A stretch of DNA of 59,352 bases from Solidesulfovibrio magneticus (lineage in GTDB: Bacteria; Desulfobacterota; Desulfovibrionia; Desulfovibrionales; Desulfovibrionaceae), in NCBI GenBank assembly GCA_002482565.1, contig DLGG01000045.1:691-60042 (forward strand). The letters are read 5' to 3'. Shown in pieces: positions 15,946-24,863 of the stretch. The first letter of the stretch is position 1; each line of letters opens with the position of its first letter. A model generated the notes under the pieces. It saw nothing but the letters and a program-made list of their open reading frames with translations. It did not search any database and was not told where the DNA came from. Position numbers and translations under genes: made by a program.

Positions 15946-16589
15946 AGGGGCTCCGAAGGTTGCGGGTGGAGGCGATAGTGCCTGTCCTTCCTTGGGAAGG
16001 GGCTTAAGTCCATGGCGTCACGGTCCTTGGCGGTTGCAACCGCAGTCGCGAGACGCTTTTTGTTTCAATTCACGCCGACGAACGCACCATTGCCCACTTC
16101 CCGTCCACGGGAAGGGCAGCGGCGTAAATGCCAAGCGCCTGGCGGGTGCGCCGAAACGCCGGGCCACGCCCCGGATCGGGGCGATGGTCCCGGTGGTTGG
16201 GCCGGGCGACCGGCCGGGCCGGAGAGTCCGCCGAAGCGCCCCTATACCGTTAGGACCGCCCTTCTGGCAATGAGGTGTTGGGGCCTTTCGTGCTTGTCGT
16301 CAGACGTTTTTTTGTGAAGTCGCGTATTTTAGCCTTGGCGGCGTTGCCCCGCGCGGGGGGGGGCGACGACGTCGTTACGCGCTTTGCGGGGTGCGGCGCG
16401 GTGGCCGGCATATTGCTTGGCGACCGGAGATGTTTTGGAGGCGGGCAAGGCGTTTGGTATTTTCGACCATGCTGCTACGGTTGATTGTGAAGGAATTATC
16501 ATACGACGAACTTTTTGGCGTCGTCATGTTGCATAAAATCGTGAAGCAATTCCTGAATCCGTCTGGGGGAGCGTCCTGGTCGTAGCGGC
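15946..16589. other. Non-coding stretch with several hairpins upstream of the flavoprotein gene
   Basis: No convincing gene on either strand. It contains a 14-bp perfect palindrome GCGGTTGCAACCGC at 16030-16043, CTTCCCGT / ACGGGAAG (16097-16114), CGCCCCG / CGGGGCG (16167-16183) and further GGCC-rich dyads to ~16240. The palindrome ~85 bp upstream of the flavoprotein start could be an operator. The hairpin cluster could be a structured RNA, but no known riboswitch or ncRNA consensus was recognised. Confidence 0.4.
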
Positions 16590-17259
16590 GTGATTTTTTA
16601 ATAAAAAAAATAAATTCATTTAGTTAGGTGTTTATTCTGGGAGCGAGGGCGGCGAGCGGCGAACTTTTCCCCGGGCTCATACTGGCGGATACCGGAAGTA
16701 TCTGCTACGATTATGACAAATTATTGTCTCTTGACGACGGCCGAAGTTCGACGATATAAGCAATCCGCCTCGCGTGTTACCGTTCTTTGAAAGTTTCGCA
16801 CGTCGTGCGCGGATAGGTGTTCCAGAAGCAACGTGTGATACAAAGTCAGACAGCAGTTTTATGGAAAAGTTATTATTGTGTGTGTCGTTCTTCTGGTCAT
16901 GTAGACAAATAGTCTTGTACTGAGCTTGTGAAATTTGTGAATATCAATGTAGTATGAGAAAAATATCACATGCCACGATAGTTTTTGCGGCGTTTTAACG
17001 TATTTTTTGCTGACAATATCGCTCTTGGTTTTGGGTTAATCTGATGTGATGCGTTAATGAAACAAATTGAATGAGTAAATAAAAATCAAATAGCGTCGGA
17101 TTAATGCCTTGAAAACCGTGTTTGATTTTTAAAATTATATTTTATTTCTAATTTTTATGCCGCTACATCAGTTCAAGTTTGCAACATCGACTGGGGGGTG
17201 TTCGGTATGGTCAGTTTGAAGAAGTCCAGAAGCCTTACGAGGAGAACAGCGGGGCGCTT
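16590..17259. promoter_or_regulatory. AT-rich leader and promoter region of the complex I operon
   Basis: About 600 bp that are far richer in A+T than everything around them, with long A and T runs (16598-16622, 17121-17158). A possible sigma-70 promoter is TTGACG (16731-16736), 18-bp spacer, TATAAG (16755-16760). TTGTGAA occurs twice in direct repeat (16926-16932, 16935-16941), like tandem half-sites for a Rex- or FNR/CRP-type regulator. No gene is recognised inside. A long untranslated leader or a small RNA is possible. Confidence 0.45.
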
Positions 17260-17778
17260 ATGAATGAAATGTACCTTGGGCAGGCCGCCTTTGCCTTCTA
17301 CAGCCTGATCGCCCTTGCCGGCGGCGTCCTCGCCGTGTCCGCGGCAAGCCTCGTTCGGGCCATGCTCGGCTTGGTCGTATCCCTTTTCGGCGTCGCCGGA
17401 CTCTATCTGCTGCTCCTGGCCGACTTCGTCGCCCTCATGCAGATCCTGATCTACGTCGGCGCCGTCACCGTGCTCATCTTCTTCGCCATCATGCTCACCC
17501 GGGCTTCGGCCGACGGCGGCGAAGGCCAGGGGCCGGGGCTTCGCGGCAGCCTGCGCGGCGTGTTCGGGGCGCTGCTCCCGGCCGGCATCCTCGTGCCCTG
17601 CCTGGCCGTCTACGGCGTGGCCGGATTCCCCACGCCCAAAAACGTCAGCCCGGCCGAACTCGGCGCCGGACTGCTCGGTCCCTACACCATGGCCTTCGAG
17701 CTCATTTCGGTGGTGCTCCTGGCCGCCATGGCCGGCGCGGTGCTGCTGGCCTTTGAAAAGCGAGGAGCCGCCAAATGA
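17260..17778 (+). CDS. nuoJ: NADH-quinone oxidoreductase-type subunit J
   Basis: A 172-residue membrane subunit of the complex I proton-pumping arm with five hydrophobic helices. It has the NuoJ core MLGLVVSLFGVAGLYLLLLADF, QILIYVGAVTVLIFFAIML (the pi-bulge helix TM3 with its Gly-Ala-Val) and a shorter C-terminus than E. coli NuoJ. I chose the ATG of MNEMYLG; the possible 27-residue extension is hydrophilic and lacks support, although GAGGAG lies rather far upstream (15 nt). It overlaps nuoK by 4 bp. Confidence 0.88.
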   Translation: MNEMYLGQAAFAFYSLIALAGGVLAVSAASLVRAMLGLVVSLFGVAGLYLLLLADFVALMQILIYVGAVTVLIFFAIMLTRASADGGEGQGPGLRGSLRGVFGALLPAGILVPCLAVYGVAGFPTPKNVSPAELGAGLLGPYTMAFELISVVLLAAMAGAVLLAFEKRGAAK

Positions 17779-18083
17779 ATCCGCTTGTCTTCTACCAGAC
17801 CGTGGCCCTGCTCCTGCTCGGCCTTGGCCTCTACGCCCTGGTCGCCCGGCGAACGCTGGTCGGCATGCTCATCGGCGTGGAGCTGATGTTAAACGGCGCG
17901 GGCCTGTCCATCGTGGCCGCCGCCCAGCTGACCTCGGCCGACGCCGTGCTCGGACAGCTCGGGGCGCTTTTGGTCATGGGACTGGCCGCCGCCGAAGCCA
18001 CGTTGGTCCTGGCCATTGTCTTGGTTGTTTCCAAACGGTTCGGGGACGCCTCGGCGGACGCCCCCAGCGAACTCAAGGGGTAG
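17775..18083 (+). CDS. nuoK: NADH-quinone oxidoreductase-type subunit K
   Basis: A 102-residue protein with three membrane helices. NuoK landmarks are LVGMLIGVELMLNGAGLSIV, carrying the key membrane Glu of TM2, and LLVMGLAAAEATLVLAIVLVV, carrying the second Glu of TM3. Both are part of the proton-conducting chain between the quinone site and the antiporter subunits. The start overlaps the nuoJ stop as ATGA. The next gene starts 3 bp after the stop. Confidence 0.95.
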   Translation: MNPLVFYQTVALLLLGLGLYALVARRTLVGMLIGVELMLNGAGLSIVAAAQLTSADAVLGQLGALLVMGLAAAEATLVLAIVLVVSKRFGDASADAPSELKG

Positions 18084-18086
18084 TCC

Positions 18087-19580
18087 ATGGCCGCCAACGT
18101 CCAAACCGTCGAAAGCGCCCGGGTGCTCCTGCCCCTGGTCGTCACGTTCCTGGCCCCCATCGTCTTGTGGCGACTGCGTAAAAACATCAACGTCCGGGAA
18201 GGCGTCTCCTTTGCCGCCGCCGCCCTGGCCTTTTTCTCGGTCCTGTCCATGGTCCCGGGCGTCCTGGACGGCGTCATCTGGACCTATCATCTCGTCACCT
18301 TCTTCCCCGGCGTCTCCATCACCTTCGCCGTGGACGGCCTGTCGCTCATCTTCGCCATCGTCGCCACGTTCTTGTGGTTTTTCGCCACCAGCTACAACAT
18401 CGGCTACATGCGCTCGCTCAATGAGCACGCCCAGACGCGCTATTACTTCTGCTTCGCCGTGGCCATCTTTGGCGCGGTCGGCGTGGCCTTTTCCGGCACC
18501 GTGGTCACCCTCTACCTCTTCTATGAAGTCATCACCGTCTTCACCTATCCCCTGGTCGCCCACCATCAGGACGAAGAGGGGTACAAGGGCGCGCGCAAGT
18601 ACTTGGTGTACCTCATGGGCACCTCCAAGCTGTTCCTGCTGCCGGCCATGATCCTCACCTACGTCCTGTGCGGCACCCTGGACTTCAACCTCGGCGACAT
18701 CTCGCGCGGCATGTTCCCGCCGGGGGCCGATCCCAAGCTCGTGACCATCACCTACTTCCTGTTCCTCTACGGCCTGGGCAAGGCGGCGCTCATGCCCATC
18801 CACAACTGGCTGCCCTCGGCCATGGTCGCGCCCACCCCGGTCTCGGCCCTGCTGCACGCCGTGGCCGTGGTCAAGGCCGGCGTGTTCTCGGTGTCGCGCA
18901 TCATGCTGTCCTGCTTCGGCGTGGACCTGCTGTCCAACCTGGGACTGGGCCTCATCACCGCTTATCTGGCCGCCTTCACCATCGTCGTGGCCTCCATCAT
19001 CGCGCTCACCAAAGACGACCTCAAAGCCCGACTGGCCTATTCCACCGTCAGCCAGCTTTCCTACATCATCATCGGCGTGGCCATGCTCTCGCCCCTGGCC
19101 GTCAAGGGCGGGCTGCTGCACATCGCCCACCACGCCTTTGCCAAGATCACGCTCTTTTTCGCCGCCGGCGCGATCTACGTGGCCACCCACCTGAAAAAGA
19201 TCCCGCTCATGGACGGCATCGGCCGCAAGATGCCGTTCACGTTCGGGGCTTTCGCCGTGGCCGCCCTGTCCATGATCGGCGTGCCGCCGGTCTGCGGATT
19301 TGTCACCAAATGGTACCTGGCCAACGGGGCCGTGAGCATCCACCAGTACATCCTGCTGCTGGCCCTGCTTGCCTCCACACTCCTCAATGCCGGCTACTTC
19401 GTGCCGGTGGTCTATCGGGCCTTTTTCCGGCCCCCGGCCGAGGGCGTGGATCATTCCCACTTCAAGGAGGCCCCCATGGTCATGGTGGTGCCCCTTTGCC
19501 TGACGGCGCTGATCTCCGTGCTGCTCGGGCTTTTCCCGGGAACCTTCGGCTCGTTCACCGACGTGTTCGGAGGCTTCTAG
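18087..19580 (+). CDS. Antiporter-like complex I subunit (NuoL/MrpD family), extra copy
   Basis: A 497-residue, ~14-helix membrane protein of the NuoL/M/MrpD family. The conserved TM5 Glu is in LYLFYEVITVFTYP. The TM7 and TM8 lysines are in GLGKAALMPIHNWLPSAM and ALLHAVAVVKAGVFS, with PTPVSALLHA intact. It ends near residue 500 without the long amphipathic lateral helix of classical NuoL, so by length it is MrpD/NuoM-like. It is coupled to nuoK (3-bp gap). The cluster has three further antiporter-like subunits, so this one makes four instead of the usual three. After it comes a 219-bp gap with a hairpin. Confidence 0.85.
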   Translation: MAANVQTVESARVLLPLVVTFLAPIVLWRLRKNINVREGVSFAAAALAFFSVLSMVPGVLDGVIWTYHLVTFFPGVSITFAVDGLSLIFAIVATFLWFFATSYNIGYMRSLNEHAQTRYYFCFAVAIFGAVGVAFSGTVVTLYLFYEVITVFTYPLVAHHQDEEGYKGARKYLVYLMGTSKLFLLPAMILTYVLCGTLDFNLGDISRGMFPPGADPKLVTITYFLFLYGLGKAALMPIHNWLPSAMVAPTPVSALLHAVAVVKAGVFSVSRIMLSCFGVDLLSNLGLGLITAYLAAFTIVVASIIALTKDDLKARLAYSTVSQLSYIIIGVAMLSPLAVKGGLLHIAHHAFAKITLFFAAGAIYVATHLKKIPLMDGIGRKMPFTFGAFAVAALSMIGVPPVCGFVTKWYLANGAVSIHQYILLLALLASTLLNAGYFVPVVYRAFFRPPAEGVDHSHFKEAPMVMVVPLCLTALISVLLGLFPGTFGSFTDVFGGF

Positions 19581-19591
19581 GCAAGCCCGCC

Positions 19592-19613
19592 GCGAAATAC
19601 GCCCGTATTTCGC
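19592..19613 (+). other. Hairpin after the first antiporter subunit gene
   Basis: Perfect 10-bp stem GCGAAATACG / CGTATTTCGC with a 2-nt centre, 11 bp after the stop codon, in a 219-bp gap inside the complex I operon. There is no T-tract; it may be an attenuator or an RNA-stability element separating the J-K-antiporter segment from the rest. Confidence 0.55.
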
Positions 19614-19799
19614 CGGCAAGTCGCTGACGCGGCAGCCCGAACGGGCGCGCGCGGCGAAAGGGCAGGGGAGTCGTGGCCATGACCGGCCGCCTGGGAGAAG
19701 CCGGGCGGTTGGAGATCTCGGGGGCAAAACCCGGGGTCGCGTGAAACGAAAGTTGCCGGCGCTAAAAAATGCGCCGTTTGGAAAGCAAGGGAGGACGTC

Positions 19800-20066
19800 A
19801 TGCGGGAACCGCAACTGCTGGGGAGCTGGCTCGAAGCGGCCAGGGCCAGGGCGGACGCCTGGAAAAAGGCCTTGTTTACAGTGCTCGGGGCGCTTGTGGC
19901 TCTGAACCTTTTTATAACGCCCCATCATCCGCACTTTGTCGGCGAAGGCCTGCCCGGCTTCTGGGCCGTGTTTTCCCTGGGCGCGGCCATAGCCATGGTC
20001 TACGTGCTCAAAAAGATCGTCTACCCCGTTTTGGCGCGTCCGGAGGATGACAATGGCCGGCCTTGA
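19800..20066 (+). CDS. Small membrane protein in the complex I operon (88 aa, unknown)
   Basis: An 88-residue protein with two hydrophobic segments (ALFTVLGALVALNLFI and FWAVFSLGAAIAMVYVL) separated by a short His-containing loop, TPHHPHFVGEG, and a charged C-terminal tail. GGGAGG is 6 nt before the ATG. It overlaps the next antiporter gene by 14 bp, so the two are translationally coupled. I do not recognise a named family. By position it may be an accessory or assembly subunit for the following antiporter, much as small Mrp subunits accompany MrpD; this is inference. Confidence 0.7.
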   Translation: MREPQLLGSWLEAARARADAWKKALFTVLGALVALNLFITPHHPHFVGEGLPGFWAVFSLGAAIAMVYVLKKIVYPVLARPEDDNGRP

Positions 20067-21864
20067 TCAGATCGCGGGGATCCATTTCCTCCATCCTTCC
20101 ATCGGGTTTCTGGCCCTGGCCCTGGTCATGGCCTTCCTTTCCAACGAGCGCTACATGACCTGGCGCTGGCTGCTCCTGGCTCCGCCGGTGCTGGCCATCT
20201 TCTCGGTCATGGCCTTGACCTTCGGCGGCGAGGGCGCGCGCGAACTGGCCACCCTGCACTACCTCGGCCAGACCCTGTCCCTGGGCCGGGTGGACACGTT
20301 GGCCCTGGTTTTCGCCAACGTCTTCGCCATCCAGTCGCTCATCGGCTTCATCTACGCCCTGCACGTGGCCGACCGGGGCCAGCACATGGCCGCCTGCCTC
20401 TACATCGCCGGCGGGTTTGGCTGCGTGTTCGCCGGCGACTACATTACGCTGTTTATCTTCTGGGAAGTCATGAGCATCGGCTCGGTCTTCCTCATCTGGC
20501 TGCGTAAGACCGAGGCCGCCACGGCCGCCGGCTTCCGCTACTTCCTGTTCCACATCTTCGGCGGCCTGTTCCTCCTGGCCGGGCTGCTCCTGCGCTACTC
20601 GGAACTGGGCACCTTCGCCTTCACCGCCGTCTCCCCCGAGGCCGCGCGCTACTACGACTACATCATCCTCATCGGCTTTTTGGTCAACGCCGCCTGCGTG
20701 CCGCTGCACGCCTGGCTGCCCGACGCCTACCCCGAAGCCACGGTCACCGGCGCGGTCTTCATGAGCGCCTTTACCACCAAGACCGCCGTCTACGTCCTGG
20801 CCCGGGCCTACGCCGGCTTCGACATCCTGGCCGTGGCCGGCGTGGTCATGTGCCTCTACGGCGTCTTTTACGCCACCATCGAGAACAACGCCCGGCGCAT
20901 CCTGTCCTACCACATCGTCTCCCAGGTCGGGTACATGGTGTGCGGCATCGGCATCGGCACGGCCATGACCCTCGACGGGGCCTGCGCCCACGCCTATGCC
21001 CACATCCTTTACAAGGGCCTGCTCTTCATGGGCGCGGGCTGCCTGCTGTACTCGGCCGGCACGGCCAAGCTCACCGAGCTTGGCGGCCTGGCCTCCCGGC
21101 TGCCGCTCGTCATGATCTGCTACATGGTCGGCGCGGTCTCCATCTCGGGCATGCCGCTTTTCAACGGCTTCGTCTCCAAGACCATGACCATCACCGGCGC
21201 GGCCGAGGCCCATCGCACCTGGCTGGCGCTGGGCATGGAACTGGCCGCCGTGGGCACGTTCCTTTCCGTGGGCATAAAGCTGCCGTACTTCGCCTTCTGG
21301 GCCAAGCCCAAGAGCACCGTGGAATTAAAGCCCATCCCTTGGAACATGTACCTGGGCATGGCCGTCTCGTCTTTGCTGTGCCTGGGCACGGGCCTGTTCC
21401 CGGATCTGCTGTACGGGATATTGCCGTACCCCACCGATTACCAGCCCTACACCGCCTGGCACGTGCTGCAGGCCTGCCTGATCCTGGGCTTCACCGGCCT
21501 TGGGTTCTACCTCATGCGGGCCATCATTCCGCCCCATGCCAGCCGCAACCTCGACTTCGACATCCTCTACCGCCTCATTGGCCGGTGGTTCGTGAAGCTC
21601 GTCAGCGTGCCGGCCGCCGCCATCGACAACATCTGGACCGACGTCTACGAGAAGATCGGGCTCAAGGCCCTTATCGAGGCCGGCTTTCTCACCAGCATCT
21701 TTGACGTCAAGGTCATAGACGGCGTCCTGGACGGTTCGGCCAAGGGCGTGCGCGAGGTCGGCGGGGCGACGGTCGCCCGCAGCCAGACCGGACGGTTGCA
21801 GGATTATCTGGCCGCCGCCGTGGCCATCGGCCTGGTCGTGTTCGTGGCCGTGTGGCTGCGGTAA
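20053..21864 (+). CDS. NuoL/MrpD-like antiporter subunit with C-terminal extension
   Basis: A 603-residue membrane protein. The TM5 Glu is kept (LFIFWEVMSIGSV). The segment equivalent to the TM7 lysine reads FLVNAACVPLHAWLPDAYP, with Asn-Ala where Gly-Lys is usual, while a TM8-type Lys is present in FTTKTAVYVLAR. The C-terminal ~110 residues (from about residue 490) carry an amphipathic stretch and a last helix after SQTGRLQDYLAA, as in NuoL proteins with a lateral arm. I start it at ATG 20053, placed 6 nt after GGAGG; the ATG at 20047 directly abuts the Shine-Dalgarno site. It is followed by nuoM after 24 bp. Confidence 0.85.
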   Translation: MAGLDQIAGIHFLHPSIGFLALALVMAFLSNERYMTWRWLLLAPPVLAIFSVMALTFGGEGARELATLHYLGQTLSLGRVDTLALVFANVFAIQSLIGFIYALHVADRGQHMAACLYIAGGFGCVFAGDYITLFIFWEVMSIGSVFLIWLRKTEAATAAGFRYFLFHIFGGLFLLAGLLLRYSELGTFAFTAVSPEAARYYDYIILIGFLVNAACVPLHAWLPDAYPEATVTGAVFMSAFTTKTAVYVLARAYAGFDILAVAGVVMCLYGVFYATIENNARRILSYHIVSQVGYMVCGIGIGTAMTLDGACAHAYAHILYKGLLFMGAGCLLYSAGTAKLTELGGLASRLPLVMICYMVGAVSISGMPLFNGFVSKTMTITGAAEAHRTWLALGMELAAVGTFLSVGIKLPYFAFWAKPKSTVELKPIPWNMYLGMAVSSLLCLGTGLFPDLLYGILPYPTDYQPYTAWHVLQACLILGFTGLGFYLMRAIIPPHASRNLDFDILYRLIGRWFVKLVSVPAAAIDNIWTDVYEKIGLKALIEAGFLTSIFDVKVIDGVLDGSAKGVREVGGATVARSQTGRLQDYLAAAVAIGLVVFVAVWLR

Positions 21865-21888
21865 CGGGCAGGGAAGGGAGCGAAACTC

Positions 21889-23463
21889 ATGATGACCCAA
21901 AACGGATTCCCTGTGGTGACGGCGCTGATTGTCGTGCCGCTTGTCGCCGCCGTGGCGCTGCTTTTCATGCGCCGCGAGTGGACGGTGCGGGTGACGACCC
22001 TGGCGGTCGGCATCCTCGAATGTCTGCTTTCCTTGCCGCTTCTCGGCTATGTCCCTGACGGAGCGGCCTTCCAGTTCGTGGAAAAGGCCGACTGGCTGCC
22101 GGCCCTGGGCATGACCTACCATATGGGCGTGGACGGCCTGAGCCTCTACATGATCCTTTTAACCGCGCTCATGCTGCCCTTGTGCGTGCTCGGGTCCTGG
22201 ACCTACATCGCCAAGCGCGTAACCGAGTTCCACGTCTGCCTGCTGCTCATGACCGCCTCGTGCATCGGGGTGTTCGCGGCGCTGGACTTTGTCCTGTTCT
22301 ACGTCTTCTGGGAGGCCATGCTGGTCCCCATGTACCTGCTCATCGCCGTTTGGGGCGGACCCCGGCGGCGCTACGCCTCCATCAAGTTCTTCCTCTACAC
22401 CCTGGCCGGCTCCACCTTGCTCCTGGCCGCCATCGTGGCTTTCCGGCAGGTGGGCGGCACCTTCTCCATTCCGGAGCTGATGGAAAAGAGCTACGCCTTC
22501 AAGTTCCAGTTCTGGGCTTTCCTGGCCATGGCCTTGGCCTTTGCCATCAAGGTGCCCATGTTCCCGTTCCACACTTGGCTGCCCGCCGCCCACGTCGAGG
22601 CCCCGGCCGCCGGCAGCGTGCTGCTGGCCGCCATTCTCTTAAAGATGGGCACCTACGGCTTCCTGCGCTTCTGCCTGCCCCTGACCCCGGCCGCGTCCGA
22701 GACCTTCGCGCCGCTTTTGATCGCCGTGTCCATCGCCGGCATCATCTACGGCGGCTGCATCGCGCTGGGGCAGACGGACATCAAAAAGCTCATCGCCTAC
22801 TCGTCGGTGGGGCACATGGGCTTTGTGACGCTCGGCATCTTCCTGTTCAGCGTCAAGGGCGTGTCCGGCGCGATCCTGCAGATGCTCAACCACGGCATCA
22901 CCACCGGCGGCCTGTTCATGATGATCGGCCTGCTCTACGAGAGAAGCCACAGTCGCGAGATCGCCGACAACCAGGGGCTGGGCAAATTCATGCCGGCCTT
23001 CATGTTCCTGTTCGGCGTCTTCTCCCTGTCTTCCCTGGCCTTCCCCGGCACCAACAGCTTCGTGGGCGAGGTGCTGGTCCTTATCGGGGCCTTCCAGGGC
23101 AACCCCTGGGTCGGCTTTGCCGCCGTGCCCGGAGCCATGCTGGCCGCCGCCTACATGCTGCGCCTGCTCCAGCGGGTGACCTGGGGCGAACCGGCCGCCT
23201 ACAAGCCGTCCTGGGGCGACCTGGGGCTGCGCGAATGGGCGGCCCTGGCTCCCTTGGGCATCCTGGTCTTCTACATCGGTCTGGCCCCGGCCCTGTGCAT
23301 CAAAACCATCGAGCCCTCCATCACGCGGGTGCTGTCCGTCATGGAGGCCAAGAACACGGCCATGGGACTGACCAAGGACATGTCCATGGCCGAGCGGTTT
23401 AACCTGGCTGCGCCCCTGGCCGTGGCCGAGGCCGCCGACGCCGTCTCCAAGGAGCATCCATGA
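21889..23463 (+). CDS. nuoM: NADH-quinone oxidoreductase-type subunit M
   Basis: A 524-residue antiporter-like subunit. Landmarks are YHMGVDGLSLYMILLTA near residue 75, the TM5 Glu in VLFYVFWEAMLVPMYLL, TM7 Lys in FAIKVPMFPFHTWLPAAH, TM8 Lys in AAILLKMGTYGFLRF, and IAYSSVGHMGF. All expected proton-path residues are visible. GGGAG lies about 8 nt before the ATG. It overlaps nuoN by 4 bp (ATGA). Confidence 0.95.
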   Translation: MMTQNGFPVVTALIVVPLVAAVALLFMRREWTVRVTTLAVGILECLLSLPLLGYVPDGAAFQFVEKADWLPALGMTYHMGVDGLSLYMILLTALMLPLCVLGSWTYIAKRVTEFHVCLLLMTASCIGVFAALDFVLFYVFWEAMLVPMYLLIAVWGGPRRRYASIKFFLYTLAGSTLLLAAIVAFRQVGGTFSIPELMEKSYAFKFQFWAFLAMALAFAIKVPMFPFHTWLPAAHVEAPAAGSVLLAAILLKMGTYGFLRFCLPLTPAASETFAPLLIAVSIAGIIYGGCIALGQTDIKKLIAYSSVGHMGFVTLGIFLFSVKGVSGAILQMLNHGITTGGLFMMIGLLYERSHSREIADNQGLGKFMPAFMFLFGVFSLSSLAFPGTNSFVGEVLVLIGAFQGNPWVGFAAVPGAMLAAAYMLRLLQRVTWGEPAAYKPSWGDLGLREWAALAPLGILVFYIGLAPALCIKTIEPSITRVLSVMEAKNTAMGLTKDMSMAERFNLAAPLAVAEAADAVSKEHP

Positions 23464-24863
23464 GCATCTTCTCGCTTCTGCCCGAACTGTGGCTTTTGGG
23501 TCTGGTGTGCGCCCTTTTTGTCGCCAGCATTAGCGACAAGAAGCAGTCGGTGGCCTCCTGGCTGCCCGCCGCCGCCGGCCTTGGTGTCCTGGCCGCGCTT
23601 TTCGCCCTGGGCGAACGCGGCGAGTTCCTCTACGCCGCCTACAAGCTCGACGGCCTGTCGCAGTTCTTTAAACTGCTCATCGCCTTCGGGTTCGCCGTGG
23701 TGACGGGCATCGCCGCCGGCAACAAGGAAGGCAAGGACCTGACCCCGGACTACTTCATGCTCCTGGCCTTGTCGGCCTGGGGGCTGATGCTGCTCGCCTC
23801 GTGCGTGGAGCTCATCACCCTCTATCTGGCCCTGGAGCTGTCCTCCTACAGCCTCTATGCCCTGATTCCCCTGCGCGGCAAGGACCGCCGGGCGGCCGAG
23901 GCCGGCATCAAGTACATCCTCTTTGGCGCGGCCGTGACCGCCCTGGCGCTTTTCGGCCTGTCCTACATCATCGCGGCCAAGCACACGACCTACCTGTCGG
24001 GGCTGGCCGCCACGTCCTGGAGCTTTGCCGACGCGCCCATGGCCGTCATTGGTTTGACCCTGTTCCTGGCCGGATTCTTCTACAAGCTGGCGCTGTTCCC
24101 GTTCCACTTCTGGTGCCCGGACGTCTACCAGGGCGCGAAAAACGAAACCGCCGCCTACGTGGCCACCATTCCCAAGCTCGGGGCCGTGGTGGTGCTGGTG
24201 CGGCTGGCCGCCTTCGTGGCCCCGCATCTTGAGGTCACCACCATCCTGGCCATCCTCGGCGCGGTGTCCATGACCGCCGGCAACCTGGCCGCCCTGGTCC
24301 AGCGCGACCTGAAGCGCTTGCTCGGTTTCTCCTCGGTGGCCCACGCCGGCTACGTCATGCTGGGCCTGGCCGCCGGCTCGGCCGCCGGCATGTCGGCCGC
24401 CGCCTTCTACAGCCTGGCCTACATCCTCATGAACCTGGCCGCTTTCTACGTCGTGTGCGCCATCGCCAAAAACGACGAGAACCCGAGCCTGGGCGACCTC
24501 GACGGCCTGTACAAGCGCGCCCCGGCCCTGGCCATGATCCTGGCCGTGGCCGCCTTCTCCCTGGTCGGGCTGCCGCCCACCGCCGGTTTCGCCGGCAAGC
24601 TGTTTTTGCTCTCGGCCGCCTGGGACCAGGGCTACCACTGGCTGGTCATCGTGGCCGTGCTCAATACGGCCATCTCCATCTACTACTACCTGGGTCTGGT
24701 GCGCCATGCCTACACCGGCGAATCCGACGCGCCGGCCATCGTCTGGCCGCGCGGCTACCTGATCTTTGGCGGGGCCTTGGCCGTGCTGGTGCTGCTGCTC
24801 GGCATCCTGCCCGCGCCCATGTACGATCTGGCCGCCCAGGCGGCCGGGCAGCTGCATCCGTAA
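23460..24863 (+). CDS. nuoN: NADH-quinone oxidoreductase-type subunit N
   Basis: A 467-residue antiporter-like subunit, the one normally nearest the quinone module. It shows the TM5 Glu in LITLYLALELSSYSLYAL, TM7 Lys in FFYKLALFPFHFWCPDVYQGA (the NuoN-typical FHFWxPDVYxGA), a Lys in ATIPKLGAVV, and FSSVAHAGYVMLG. It overlaps nuoM. A 59-bp gap with a strong hairpin follows before nuoA. Confidence 0.95.
   Translation: MSIFSLLPELWLLGLVCALFVASISDKKQSVASWLPAAAGLGVLAALFALGERGEFLYAAYKLDGLSQFFKLLIAFGFAVVTGIAAGNKEGKDLTPDYFMLLALSAWGLMLLASCVELITLYLALELSSYSLYALIPLRGKDRRAAEAGIKYILFGAAVTALALFGLSYIIAAKHTTYLSGLAATSWSFADAPMAVIGLTLFLAGFFYKLALFPFHFWCPDVYQGAKNETAAYVATIPKLGAVVVLVRLAAFVAPHLEVTTILAILGAVSMTAGNLAALVQRDLKRLLGFSSVAHAGYVMLGLAAGSAAGMSAAAFYSLAYILMNLAAFYVVCAIAKNDENPSLGDLDGLYKRAPALAMILAVAAFSLVGLPPTAGFAGKLFLLSAAWDQGYHWLVIVAVLNTAISIYYYLGLVRHAYTGESDAPAIVWPRGYLIFGGALAVLVLLLGILPAPMYDLAAQAAGQLHP

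Noticed and set aside
16926..16941. Rex operator upstream of nuoJ
   Set aside because: The two TTGTGAA half-sites are in direct, not inverted, orientation, so they do not form the dyad Rex needs.
17889..19934. A 681-codon minus-strand ORF across nuoK and the first antiporter gene
   Set aside because: It is a shadow of membrane protein genes; repetitive Gly/Asp/His composition, no family features and no ribosome binding site.
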